Shown: one piece after another, positions 1 through 6,891 of the stretch
Numbering within the stretch: the stretch's first letter is position 1
Layout of the letters: each line of letters begins with the position of its first letter
Assembly: GCA_016873595.1 (NCBI GenBank)
Contig: VGWZ01000066.1
Coordinates: 1-9,639, forward strand
Source: Nitrospira sp.
GTDB taxonomy: Bacteria > Nitrospirota > Thermodesulfovibrionia > Thermodesulfovibrionales > SM23-35
Length of the DNA: 9,639 nucleotides
Direction: 5' to 3'
Notes under the pieces: model-generated
Seen by the model: the letters and a program-made list of their open reading frames with translations, nothing else
What the model was told of the DNA's origin: nothing
The model's database searches: none
Translations under genes and position numbers: made by a program

Positions 1-641
1 GCTTTCTTGAGTTGTTTGGAGCATTCTGTTACTGTTGCTCCTGTTGTCATCACATCATCAAAAAGCAGAAGACGATGGCCCTCTACATTTCCTTTCACCT
101 CGAACGCATTTCTAAGGTTTAATAACCTTTCCTTTGCAGAAAGACCTATCTGTGGAGGTGTTTCCCTTTTCTTCATAAGCACATCCATGAAGAGAGGAAT
201 CCTTTTCTTTTTCGATATGACCCTTGCAATAAGGAGCGCCTGGTTAAAACCTCTTTCTCTCAGTCTCTTTATGTTTAAAGGAACCGGTATAATGCCATCT
301 ATTCCAGACAAAGTAAAATTGAGCAATAACTTTCCGAGTGGATGTGCAAGTCTTTTTAACCCATGAAATTTGAGAAGGTTAATCGCCTCTGCGAGCACTC
401 CTTCATAAAGCCCGTAGTTTATGGTCTTTGAGAATGGAGGGGCTTTTTTCAGACACTGTCCACACACTTCTGAATATTCTGATGTAAAAGGCATTGCACA
501 TATTCTGCATGATGGACCAGTGTATTGATCTATCTTAAACCAGCAGGATGCACAGATTGGTGAATGATGAAATACATCAGGTATGCCTTTGCATAGCGGG
601 CATTGTAAAGGATAGAGTATGTTCAAAAATTCTGGAATCAA
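1..641 (-). CDS. comF: ComF family protein (phosphoribosyltransferase fold), C-terminus cut by window edge
   Basis: The open minus-strand frame runs from just after a stop at 648-650 to the left edge, so the C-terminus is missing (about 213 residues are visible; the family usually has about 230-240). The N-terminus has two CxxC pairs typical of the ComF zinc finger: CPLC with CASC, then CRIC with CGQC. The middle carries IPVPLNIKRLRERGFNQA, and the end shows the PRPP-binding loop LLLFDDVMTTGAT. ComF proteins are cytoplasmic and are implicated in natural DNA uptake and in ssDNA or repair functions. No ATG exists in the correct frame. The likely start is TTG at 641-639 (LIPEFLNILYPLQCPLC) or TTG at 626-624, neither with a clear Shine-Dalgarno, so translation may depend on coupling to the PilZ gene ending at 648. 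It is the last visible gene of the minus-strand operon. Family assignment is firm; the exact start is not. Confidence 0.9.
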   Translation of the reverse strand, partial: MIPEFLNILYPLQCPLCKGIPDVFHHSPICASCWFKIDQYTGPSCRICAMPFTSEYSEVCGQCLKKAPPFSKTINYGLYEGVLAEAINLLKFHGLKRLAHPLGKLLLNFTLSGIDGIIPVPLNIKRLRERGFNQALLIARVISKKKRIPLFMDVLMKKRETPPQIGLSAKERLLNLRNAFEVKGNVEGHRLLLFDDVMTTGATVTECSKQLKK

Positions 642-647
642 GGCATA

Positions 648-1106
648 TCAATATAATAAAAGGGCGGCACCACATTTACCGCATTTGGGTCCATAAGAAA
701 GTTTTGTGCTTGAGACTTTATTTTTTACCCCGCAGTTTGGACAGGATACTATTTGAAATTCTGGTAGAGCGTTATTTTCTGTATTAGTTCCAGCTTTCTC
801 AGAAAAGTTTTTTAGATAATTTAAATAAGCCGTGTCTTTCTCTATGAGTTCTATGCCCATACCATTTTTAAACGATGCCATTGATGTTTTGGTCGCTCTA
901 GCGACAAGGCCTTTAAGGTGTGATAGTTGGCCATCTGGCATCACCAACTCGATATCAATAATACTGCCGACTACAAAACAGCGTTTGGTTCTTATAAAAA
1001 GGCCACTTTCTGACAGATTACTTGATATACCAATAAATGTTTGCTCACCTGAACTAAATTTTACTTCAAGCCTCTTCGTGTATCTATGATGGTGTCTTTT
1101 GCGCAT
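648..1106 (-). CDS. PilZ domain protein with C-terminal zinc ribbon, putative c-di-GMP receptor
   Basis: This is a 152-residue soluble protein. Residues about 4-100 form a PilZ domain: the RxxxR element is RYTKR at residues 8-12 after a run of three histidines, and the second c-di-GMP motif (D/N)xSxxG is NLSESG at 30-35. Both binding motifs are intact, so c-di-GMP binding is a reasonable inference. After a linker (about 101-118) the C-terminus holds four cysteines, CPNC at 122-125 and CGKC at 142-145, with glycine and basic residues between, as in short rubredoxin-like zinc ribbons. No membrane segment or output enzyme domain is seen. The start codon overlaps the purA stop by one base (TAATG at 1108-1104), so the two are translationally coupled. 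comF follows immediately. Target and output are unknown; the ribbon could bind nucleic acid, protein or only zinc. Confidence 0.88.
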   Translation of the reverse strand: MRKRHHHRYTKRLEVKFSSGEQTFIGISSNLSESGLFIRTKRCFVVGSIIDIELVMPDGQLSHLKGLVARATKTSMASFKNGMGIELIEKDTAYLNYLKNFSEKAGTNTENNALPEFQIVSCPNCGVKNKVSSTKLSYGPKCGKCGAALLLY

Positions 1107-2392
1107 TAAAATTGCTCTTTAAGCTGGATAAGTTCATCTCTCTTCTGACACGTTGATATCATCTGAATCTCCACTCCCAACATCTCCTCAATCCTTTTTA
1201 AGTAAGCTTTTGCTTCCTCTGGGAGTTTATGAAAGTCTTTTATGCCAACCGTACTCATGCTCCATCCTTCCACCTCTTCATAGATGGGTTCGCATTCTTC
1301 AAAGATATTAATTTCTTTGGGAAACTCTTCATATATCTTCCCATGATATTTATAGGAAGTACAGACTTTTATCACTTCTATACCATCGAGCACATCAAGC
1401 TTCGTGATCGCAATTCCTGTAAGTCCATTAATCCTTGCTGAGTGCCTGAGTATCACCATATCCAGCCATCCACATCTCCTTGGCCTCCCTGTTGAAGCAC
1501 CATATTCTCCACCAACTTCTCTGAGCCTATCGCCAAGAGGGCCTTTTATTTCTGTAGGAAATGGCCCGCTGCCAACCCTTGTTGTGTAAGCCTTTGAGAC
1601 ACCAAGAACCTTTGAGATTTTTGTAGGTCCAACACCAAGGCCTATACAGGCGCCACCTGCAATAGGATTTGAAGAGGTTACATAGGGATAGGTTCCGTGG
1701 TCTACATCAAGGAGTGTGCCCTGTGCACCCTCAAACAGCACATTCTTTTTATCAGAGATTGCCTTGTTTATCATAATGTCTGTATCTGCGATATATTCTA
1801 AAAGTTCCTCAGCATAACCCATATATTCATCATATATCTTTTTACTCTCAAACACCGGGACTTTATAGAGGTTTTCAAGCAGAAAATTAATGCTCGAAAG
1901 ATTTGTCTTTAATTTCTCCATGAATACTCCAGGTTGAAGGAGATCTACAACCTTTATCCCCATCCTTGCAACTTTATCAACATATGCAGGGCCTATACCA
2001 CGCTCTGTCGTCCCAATCTTCTTTGCGCCTCTGAATCTTTCACTCTCTCTGTCGATGGTTTTGTGGTAGGGCATGATAAGATGGGAATTTTTACTCAAAA
2101 ACAGGTTCCTACCGACATACACTCCCCTATTTCTGAGTCCCTTAATTTCCTCTATAAGCGCTGCGGGGTCAACAACAACACCATTACCTATAAGACAAAT
2201 TTTACCTTCATGGAGTATTCCTGAAGGGATGAGATGGAGTATATACTTTTCATCGTTGATGACAACGGTATGGCCTGCATTATGGCCCCCCTGATATCGT
2301 GCAATGACATCTGCCTTTTCAGAGAGGAAATCGACTATCTTTCCTTTACCCTCGTCTCCCCACTGTACACCTACTACAATAACATTAGGCAT
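1106..2392 (-). CDS. purA: adenylosuccinate synthetase
   Basis: PurA joins IMP and aspartate using GTP to give adenylosuccinate, the first committed step to AMP, in the cytosol. The 428-residue length is normal for the family. The N-terminal signature QWGDEGKGK (10-18) includes the catalytic Asp13, and GGHNAGHTV carries the catalytic His41. The IMP-binding segment TTERGIGPAY is at 128-137, GAQGTLLDVDHGTYP at 222-236, STGRPRRCGWLD at 300-311, and the guanine-recognising KLD at 331-333. The ATG at 2392 is preceded by a weak GGGA Shine-Dalgarno, and an out-of-frame ATG sits 4 nt upstream. It lies 13 nt after serA, so cotranscription with the serine genes is likely. No truncation or unusual residue was seen. 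Confidence 0.98.
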   Translation of the reverse strand: MPNVIVVGVQWGDEGKGKIVDFLSEKADVIARYQGGHNAGHTVVINDEKYILHLIPSGILHEGKICLIGNGVVVDPAALIEEIKGLRNRGVYVGRNLFLSKNSHLIMPYHKTIDRESERFRGAKKIGTTERGIGPAYVDKVARMGIKVVDLLQPGVFMEKLKTNLSSINFLLENLYKVPVFESKKIYDEYMGYAEELLEYIADTDIMINKAISDKKNVLFEGAQGTLLDVDHGTYPYVTSSNPIAGGACIGLGVGPTKISKVLGVSKAYTTRVGSGPFPTEIKGPLGDRLREVGGEYGASTGRPRRCGWLDMVILRHSARINGLTGIAITKLDVLDGIEVIKVCTSYKYHGKIYEEFPKEINIFEECEPIYEEVEGWSMSTVGIKDFHKLPEEAKAYLKRIEEMLGVEIQMISTCQKRDELIQLKEQF

Positions 2393-2405
2393 GCATATTT
2401 CCCGT

Positions 2406-3983
2406 TTAGAGAGTTATTTGTTTCACTGAAAGAATATTTGGGAGCTTCTTAATCTCTCCTATGATTTGTGCTGTAGCGTGAGTATCAATGGTAACCACAG
2501 AGATTGCCGTACCACCAGGAGCCTCCCTTCCAAAGTGCATTCTTGAGATGTTGATATTATTTCTGCCAAGGAGTGCTCCAATATTCCCTATGACACCTGG
2601 TTTATCATTGTTATAGATAAAGAGAAGCTCTCCCTCGGGTACAATCTCAACCTTAAAATTATCAACGCCTACAATACGAGGGTCTTTTTTACTAAAGAGT
2701 GTTCCTGCAAAATAGCCTTCCTTGTCCTTTGCCTTAAGTCTGATCGTAATCATACTCTGATAATCACCCGCATCATCGCTCTTTGCTTCTTTAATCTCTA
2801 TACCGCGCTCCTTTGTGATAAATGGCGCATTGACAAAGTTGACTGTTTCCTCCAGAATGGGGGTAAGGTACCCTTTTATCGCAGCTATGGTGACCGGTGC
2901 ACTGTTAATGTCAGCAGCATCTCCTCTATATTCAATCATTATCTCGGTTACCCCACCCTCGAATATCTGAGCAGCGAATCCACCGAGCTTTTCAGCCAAG
3001 TTTATATAGGGTTGAAGTCTTGCTACCTGGTTAGCGGGAATGGAGGGAAAATTAACGGCGTTTCTTATCGTACCATGGACGAGATAATCTACAATCTGTT
3101 CTGCAACTGCAATTGCAACATTTTCCTGTGCCTCTTTAGTCGCTGCGCCGAGATGTGGGGTAGAGATTACACTATCTAAGGTAAGGAGAGGGTTGTTCTC
3201 AGGAGGTTCTTTTTCAAATACATCAAGCGCTGCACCGGCAACCTTACCCTCAACAAGTGCATCATAGAGGTCTTTCTCATTGATAATACCACCTCTTGCA
3301 CAGTTAATTATCCTGACCCCGTTTTTCATCATCTTAATAGTCTCTTTATTGATCATGTTTTTTGTTTCTGGAGTTATTGGGGTATGGATCGTAATAAAGT
3401 CTGAACGTCTGAAAAGCTCTTCGAGGATAACTTTCTCAACACCCATCTCTTTTGCCCTATCCTCACTCAGGAAAGGGTCATATGCAATCACATTCATTGC
3501 AAAACCCTGCGCCCTCTTTGCAACCTGGCTGCCTATATTTCCTATGCCAATAACACCAAGGGTCTTGTTAAAGAGCTCAACACCCATAAACTTTTTCTTT
3601 TCCCATTTACCTGCCCTCATTGACATTGCTGCCTGTGGTATCTGCCGTGCGAGTGCAACCATAAGGGCAAAGGTATGTTCGGCTGTGGTTATTGTGTTAC
3701 CGCCAGGTGTATTCATCACGACAATTCCCTTTTTCGTTGCTGCCCCTTTGTCAACATTATCAAGGCCGGAGCCTGCACGGCCTATGACCTTAAGATTTGT
3801 CGCAGCATCTATTATCTCTGAGGTAACCTTTGTTGCAGACCGTATTACCAAGCCATGATAATTATCAATGCATTCTCTCAGTTCCTTAGGTTTCATCCCT
3901 GTCTTCACATCAACATCAAGCCCTGCATTTTTGAATATCTCTATCCCTTTCGAAGAGATGTTATCACTGACGAGAATCTTCAT
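2406..3983 (-). CDS. serA: D-3-phosphoglycerate dehydrogenase, long form with ASB and ACT domains
   Basis: SerA oxidises 3-phosphoglycerate to 3-phosphohydroxypyruvate with NAD+, the first step of the phosphorylated serine pathway. At 525 residues it is the long form, like the mycobacterial enzyme. The substrate-binding segments flank a Rossmann domain (about 100-285) with GIGNIG at 146-151. The catalytic trio is visible: Arg230 in NCARGG, Glu259 in FEKEPP and His277 in STPHLGAAT, with the same spacing (29 and 47 residues) as long-form enzymes. Residues about 315-450 form the intervening allosteric substrate-binding domain, and about 453-525 an ACT domain (NNDKPGVIGNIGALLGRNN), which suggests feedback inhibition by L-serine. 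The ATG has a G-rich Shine-Dalgarno (AGGGGGA at 3993-3987) overlapping the stop of the upstream aminotransferase, 8 nt away. Confidence 0.98.
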   Translation of the reverse strand: MKILVSDNISSKGIEIFKNAGLDVDVKTGMKPKELRECIDNYHGLVIRSATKVTSEIIDAATNLKVIGRAGSGLDNVDKGAATKKGIVVMNTPGGNTITTAEHTFALMVALARQIPQAAMSMRAGKWEKKKFMGVELFNKTLGVIGIGNIGSQVAKRAQGFAMNVIAYDPFLSEDRAKEMGVEKVILEELFRRSDFITIHTPITPETKNMINKETIKMMKNGVRIINCARGGIINEKDLYDALVEGKVAGAALDVFEKEPPENNPLLTLDSVISTPHLGAATKEAQENVAIAVAEQIVDYLVHGTIRNAVNFPSIPANQVARLQPYINLAEKLGGFAAQIFEGGVTEIMIEYRGDAADINSAPVTIAAIKGYLTPILEETVNFVNAPFITKERGIEIKEAKSDDAGDYQSMITIRLKAKDKEGYFAGTLFSKKDPRIVGVDNFKVEIVPEGELLFIYNNDKPGVIGNIGALLGRNNINISRMHFGREAPGGTAISVVTIDTHATAQIIGEIKKLPNILSVKQITL

Positions 3984-3991
3984 GCATCCCC

Positions 3992-5131
3992 CTAATCCAT
4001 TAACAGTTCCTGAGCCACTGCAACGCCTGTGCCAAGTTTTACCGGATAGCCCATTCCTTTCAGTACCATCTCAATTCCTGCAACTGCTGCGATGATATCA
4101 AACCTATCAGAGTATCCTAAATGTGCAATTCTAAATATCCTTCCTCTTGCTTTATCCTGACCACCAGCTGCGGTGATACCGTATTTTTCGCGGAGATTCT
4201 TATATACTGCCTGACCATCTATACCAGGAGGCGTCATAATTGCTGTCACCGCATTTGACGGAGATTCCTTTGAATAAAGCTCCAATCCAATGGCATGAAC
4301 AGCCTTTCTTGTCGCATTTGCAAGTCTCTCATGTCTTTTAAACACATTCTCAAGTCCTTCAGCCTGAAGTATCTTTAAACTTTCATTCAATCCAACAATA
4401 AGTGAGACAGGCGATGTAAAATTTGTCTGGTTTTTAGCGAGATTTTCTCGCTCTTTCTTGAAATTAAAATAGAATTTTGGCAACTTTGAGATTTCTGCCT
4501 TTTTCCATGCCTTTTCACTCACACTCACAAAGGCAAGGCCAGGTGGAAGCATCACACCCTTCTGTGACCCTCCTATCATTATATCTATTCCCCACTCATC
4601 AGTTCTCAGGTCATGGGCAACAAGTGCGCTGATTGCATCAACTATAAAGAGCGTATCTTCATATTTCTTCACAACAGACGCAAGAGTCTTTATATCGTGG
4701 TACACACCGGTTGAGGTCTCTGATGCCTGGACAAACACACCTTTTATAGAACCATCCTTTTTAAGCTTCTCCTCGATTATTTCAGGCTTGACCGCATAAC
4801 CCCATTCAACAATAACCTCATCAACCTCCATGCCATATGCCTTGCATATCTTTACCCATCGTTCTCCAAATTTTCCTCCATTTATCACAAGAACCCTGTC
4901 TCCACGGTTAAAGAAATTATTTACCGATCCAACCATTCCCCCTGTGCCTGTTGAACAGAGGATGAGTACATCGTTCTTTGTCTGATATAACCACTGTAAG
5001 CCCTTTTTTGCAGAATCAAGTACAGGGAGAAAATCCGGTGCCCTGTGGTGTATTATAGGCATTGCCATTGCGAGCAACACTTCCGAAGGAACAGGTGTTG
5101 GACCAGGGGCTAACAGATAACGCTTTAACAT
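3992..5131 (-). CDS. class V PLP aminotransferase (alanine-glyoxylate / serine-pyruvate type), possible phosphoserine aminotransferase
   Basis: This 379-residue protein is a fold-type I, class V aminotransferase. It opens with LLAPGPTPVP, the family hallmark. The cofactor phosphate loop is STGTGG at 60-65, the pyridine-contacting Asp is Asp165 in IVDAIS, and the PLP lysine is Lys191 in GGSQKGVMLPPG. The C-terminal domain contains GGQDKARGRIFRIAHLGY, with the Arg expected to bind the substrate carboxylate. Family members use alanine, serine or glyoxylate; some bacteria and archaea use related enzymes to make phosphoserine. Because it is first in the operon and 8 nt before serA, I infer it transaminates 3-phosphohydroxypyruvate (or serine/glyoxylate) in the serine-glycine pathway. 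The start is well supported by GAGGAGG at 5145-5139, 7 nt upstream of the ATG. Family certain; substrate not readable from the sequence. Confidence 0.93.
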   Translation of the reverse strand: MLKRYLLAPGPTPVPSEVLLAMAMPIIHHRAPDFLPVLDSAKKGLQWLYQTKNDVLILCSTGTGGMVGSVNNFFNRGDRVLVINGGKFGERWVKICKAYGMEVDEVIVEWGYAVKPEIIEEKLKKDGSIKGVFVQASETSTGVYHDIKTLASVVKKYEDTLFIVDAISALVAHDLRTDEWGIDIMIGGSQKGVMLPPGLAFVSVSEKAWKKAEISKLPKFYFNFKKERENLAKNQTNFTSPVSLIVGLNESLKILQAEGLENVFKRHERLANATRKAVHAIGLELYSKESPSNAVTAIMTPPGIDGQAVYKNLREKYGITAAGGQDKARGRIFRIAHLGYSDRFDIIAAVAGIEMVLKGMGYPVKLGTGVAVAQELLMD

Positions 5132-5138
5132 AGCAAAA

Positions 5139-5145
5139 CCTCCTC
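5139..5145 (-). promoter_or_regulatory. strong Shine-Dalgarno for the aminotransferase gene
   Basis: GAGGAGG lies 7 nt before the ATG at 5131. It is the strongest ribosome site in the minus-strand operon, fitting its position at the first gene. Confidence 0.85.
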
Positions 5146-5164
5146 ACATCCCCAGAAAGTCAAG

Positions 5165-5214
5165 AGTTAAAAGTTGTGAATTAAGAGCTACTGAACTTCT
5201 AAAAACTTTTAGCT
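5165..5214. repeat. inverted repeat in the leader of the serine operon
   Basis: AGTTAAAAGTT at 5165-5175 pairs with AACTTTTAGCT at 5204-5214 (10 of 11 positions), with a 28-nt loop. It is AT-rich. It falls in the presumed 5' untranslated region of the aminotransferase-serA-purA operon. It could be a weak mRNA hairpin, an operator or a decayed repeat; nothing in the sequence decides between these. Confidence 0.35.
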
Positions 5215-5259
5215 TTTTACCTTCACGTTTATATTTTGTTTCTTGATTAAGCTAATAAA

Positions 5260-5287
5260 ATTACCACAATAAGTGATGTTTGGTCAA
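5260..5287 (-). promoter_or_regulatory. candidate sigma70-type promoter for the aminotransferase-serA-purA operon
   Basis: Reading the minus strand, TTGACC (5287-5282, 5 of 6 to TTGACA) is followed after 16 nt by GGTAAT (5265-5260, 4 of 6 to TATAAT) with an extended -10 TGT just before it. Transcription would start near 5253, giving a leader of about 120 nt. It is the best match in the intergenic region in this direction but is judged by eye only. Confidence 0.4.
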
Positions 5288-5297
5288 GGGCAAGTAC

Positions 5298-5327
5298 TTT
5301 ACATTATCCCGATTTGAGGATTATAAT
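5298..5327 (+). promoter_or_regulatory. candidate promoter for htrA, possibly giving a leaderless transcript
   Basis: TTTACA at 5298-5303 (5 of 6 to TTGACA) is followed after 18 nt by a perfect TATAAT at 5322-5327. The predicted first transcribed base is 5334 or 5335, and the htrA ATG begins at 5335. Weaker alternatives upstream are TTGATT 5243-5248 with CACAAT 5265-5270, and TTGGTC 5280-5285 with CATTAT 5302-5307. An AT-rich match by chance is possible. Confidence 0.4.
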
Positions 5328-5334
5328 TAAGTTT

Positions 5335-6807
5335 ATGAAAAAGAAGATATTTTTTGGTATTGTTATCCTCTTATTAGGTTTTCTATTAGGTGGGATCTCA
5401 TTTTACATCCTTGGTCAGATCACTGGGCAACAAAGGGGATATCTGCCCTACACTACCACCCCAAATGTGCCCCGTCAGGTAATTGAAACAAGCAGGGCAT
5501 TTTCCGAGATTGTCAGTGCTGTTTCGCCCTCAGTCGTCAATATATCCACCACAAAGGTAATAAGAAGACACACGGATCCCTTTTTGGGTGATCCTTTCTT
5601 TGACTTATTTAGCCCTTTCCATGATTTCAGGGCGCCAAAGAAATGGAAGGAACAGAGCCTTGGTTCTGGTGTAATCGTTTCACCAGATGGATATATAATC
5701 ACAAATAACCATGTAGTCGAAAAGGCAGACGAGATAAGGGTTACACTTCTTGATAAGAGGATTTTTAAGGGAAAGATTATAGGTGCTGATCCTAAAACAG
5801 ACATTGCAGTAGTGAAAATAGACGCGGGCAATCTTCCTACAATCCCATGGGGTGACTCTGAAAAGTTGCAGGTTGGAGAGTTTGTTCTTGCAATAGGTAA
5901 CCCTTATAGCCTGAGCCATACGGTCACAATGGGGATAATAAGCGCTGTCGGGAGAGCAAATGTTGGAATTGCAGACTATGAAGACTTCATTCAGACAGAT
6001 GCGGCCATAAATCCCGGCAATTCGGGTGGGCCACTTGTCAACATAAAAGGAGAACTTATCGGGATAAATGCAGCGATATTTTCCAGAACAGGGGGATATC
6101 AAGGAATTGGATTTGCAGTTCCAAGCGATATGGTACGCCTTGTCATGGACCAGCTTGTGCAGAAGGGAAAGGTTACCCGGGGATGGCTTGGTGTGAGCAT
6201 ACAGGAACTCACGCCTGAAATCTCGCAGAAGTTTGGTCTTAAAAAATCAAAAGGTGCCCTTGTGAGTGATGTGGTGAAGAATAGCCCGGCTGAAAAGGCC
6301 GGTATGAACAGGGGTGACATAATCCTTGAGTTTAATGGGAAAGAAGTGAAAGATGCGAGCAGCCTGCGAAACATGGTCGCCCAGAGTAAGATAGGAACTG
6401 AAATACCCATTAAGATACTCAGGTCCGGGAAGGAATATACGATTAAGGCAACTATTGTTGAATTGCCAAGAGAAACAGCAGAGGTTACACCTCCTGAATC
6501 ACCAGATGACTCAGAAGCAAAGGCACTTACAGGCCTTACTGTTATGGGGCTCACAAAAGAAATAGCAAGACAGCTCGGTCTCAATAAAGATGAGAAAGGA
6601 GTTGTGGTAGTGAGAGTAGAACCCGGGAGTCCAGCAGATGAAGCGGGGATAAAAAAAGGCGATATCATAAAAGAGATTGATAGAAAACGAGTAGATACTT
6701 TAGACGATTTTAATAAAATTGCCTCAAATATAAAAAAGAATGAAACTGTGCTTCTCTTTATTAACAGGGGGAACAAAAAATTCTACGTTCCGCTCAGGGC
6801 ATCTTAA
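5335..6807 (+). CDS. htrA: Do/HtrA family serine endoprotease with two PDZ domains
   Basis: This is a periplasmic protease-chaperone of the DegP/DegQ type that degrades or holds misfolded envelope proteins. From the ATG at 5335 it is 490 residues. A basic start (MKKK) precedes a hydrophobic stretch at about residues 5-28, which could be a signal peptide or an uncleaved membrane anchor; no clear AxA cleavage site is seen. The trypsin-like domain carries the full triad: His126 in NNHVVE, Asp156 in TDIAVVKI and Ser230 in GNSGGPL. PDZ1 spans about 286-380 (GWLGVSIQEL to the SGKEYTIKA strand) and PDZ2 about 400-488 (GVVVVRVEPGSPADEAGIKKGDII). An in-frame TTG at 5314 would add seven residues, but it has no ribosome site and the region fits a promoter better. 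GAGGA at 5316-5320 is about 14 nt from the ATG, long for a Shine-Dalgarno. It is first of the plus-strand set, 84 nt before yacL. Confidence 0.96.
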   Translation: MKKKIFFGIVILLLGFLLGGISFYILGQITGQQRGYLPYTTTPNVPRQVIETSRAFSEIVSAVSPSVVNISTTKVIRRHTDPFLGDPFFDLFSPFHDFRAPKKWKEQSLGSGVIVSPDGYIITNNHVVEKADEIRVTLLDKRIFKGKIIGADPKTDIAVVKIDAGNLPTIPWGDSEKLQVGEFVLAIGNPYSLSHTVTMGIISAVGRANVGIADYEDFIQTDAAINPGNSGGPLVNIKGELIGINAAIFSRTGGYQGIGFAVPSDMVRLVMDQLVQKGKVTRGWLGVSIQELTPEISQKFGLKKSKGALVSDVVKNSPAEKAGMNRGDIILEFNGKEVKDASSLRNMVAQSKIGTEIPIKILRSGKEYTIKATIVELPRETAEVTPPESPDDSEAKALTGLTVMGLTKEIARQLGLNKDEKGVVVVRVEPGSPADEAGIKKGDIIKEIDRKRVDTLDDFNKIASNIKKNETVLLFINRGNKKFYVPLRAS

Positions 6808-6875
6808 AAGACAATGGAGCAGTAGTAATTAAAATTTTTCGTTGCTTGTTACTGATAACTTTTACTTTACCAGGG

Positions 6876-6886
6876 AAGGAGGTGAT
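6876..6886 (+). promoter_or_regulatory. near-perfect Shine-Dalgarno for the PIN-TRAM gene
   Basis: AAGGAGGTGAT complements the 3' end of 16S rRNA over 11 bases. It sits with GGAGG 9 nt before the ATG at 6892. It is by far the strongest ribosome site in the window and fixes the start of the next gene. Confidence 0.9.
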
Positions 6887-6891
6887 ACAGA

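Noticed and set aside
2390..2396. ATGCATG context at both the purA and serA starts
   Set aside because: The out-of-frame ATG at purA opens only three codons. The same heptamer at serA (3987-3981) is most simply coincidence.
3280..3858. 192-codon plus-strand open frame opposite serA
   Set aside because: Lies entirely within a clear serA coding sequence. The translation is hydrophobic and low in recognisable motifs, and no ribosome site or promoter is apparent.
5314..5334. TTG at 5314 as the htrA start
   Set aside because: No Shine-Dalgarno upstream, and the added seven residues cover a perfect TATAAT. ATG at 5335 gives a normal basic-plus-hydrophobic N-terminus.
6099..6776. 225-codon minus-strand open frame opposite htrA
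   Set aside because: Shadow of the PDZ-coding region of htrA. The composition is rich in Ser, Phe and Pro as expected from antisense reading, with no motif.
6808..6891. Possible terminator or promoter between htrA and yacL
   Set aside because: AT-rich, but no stable GC stem with T-tract and no convincing -35/-10 pair; only the ribosome site is supported.
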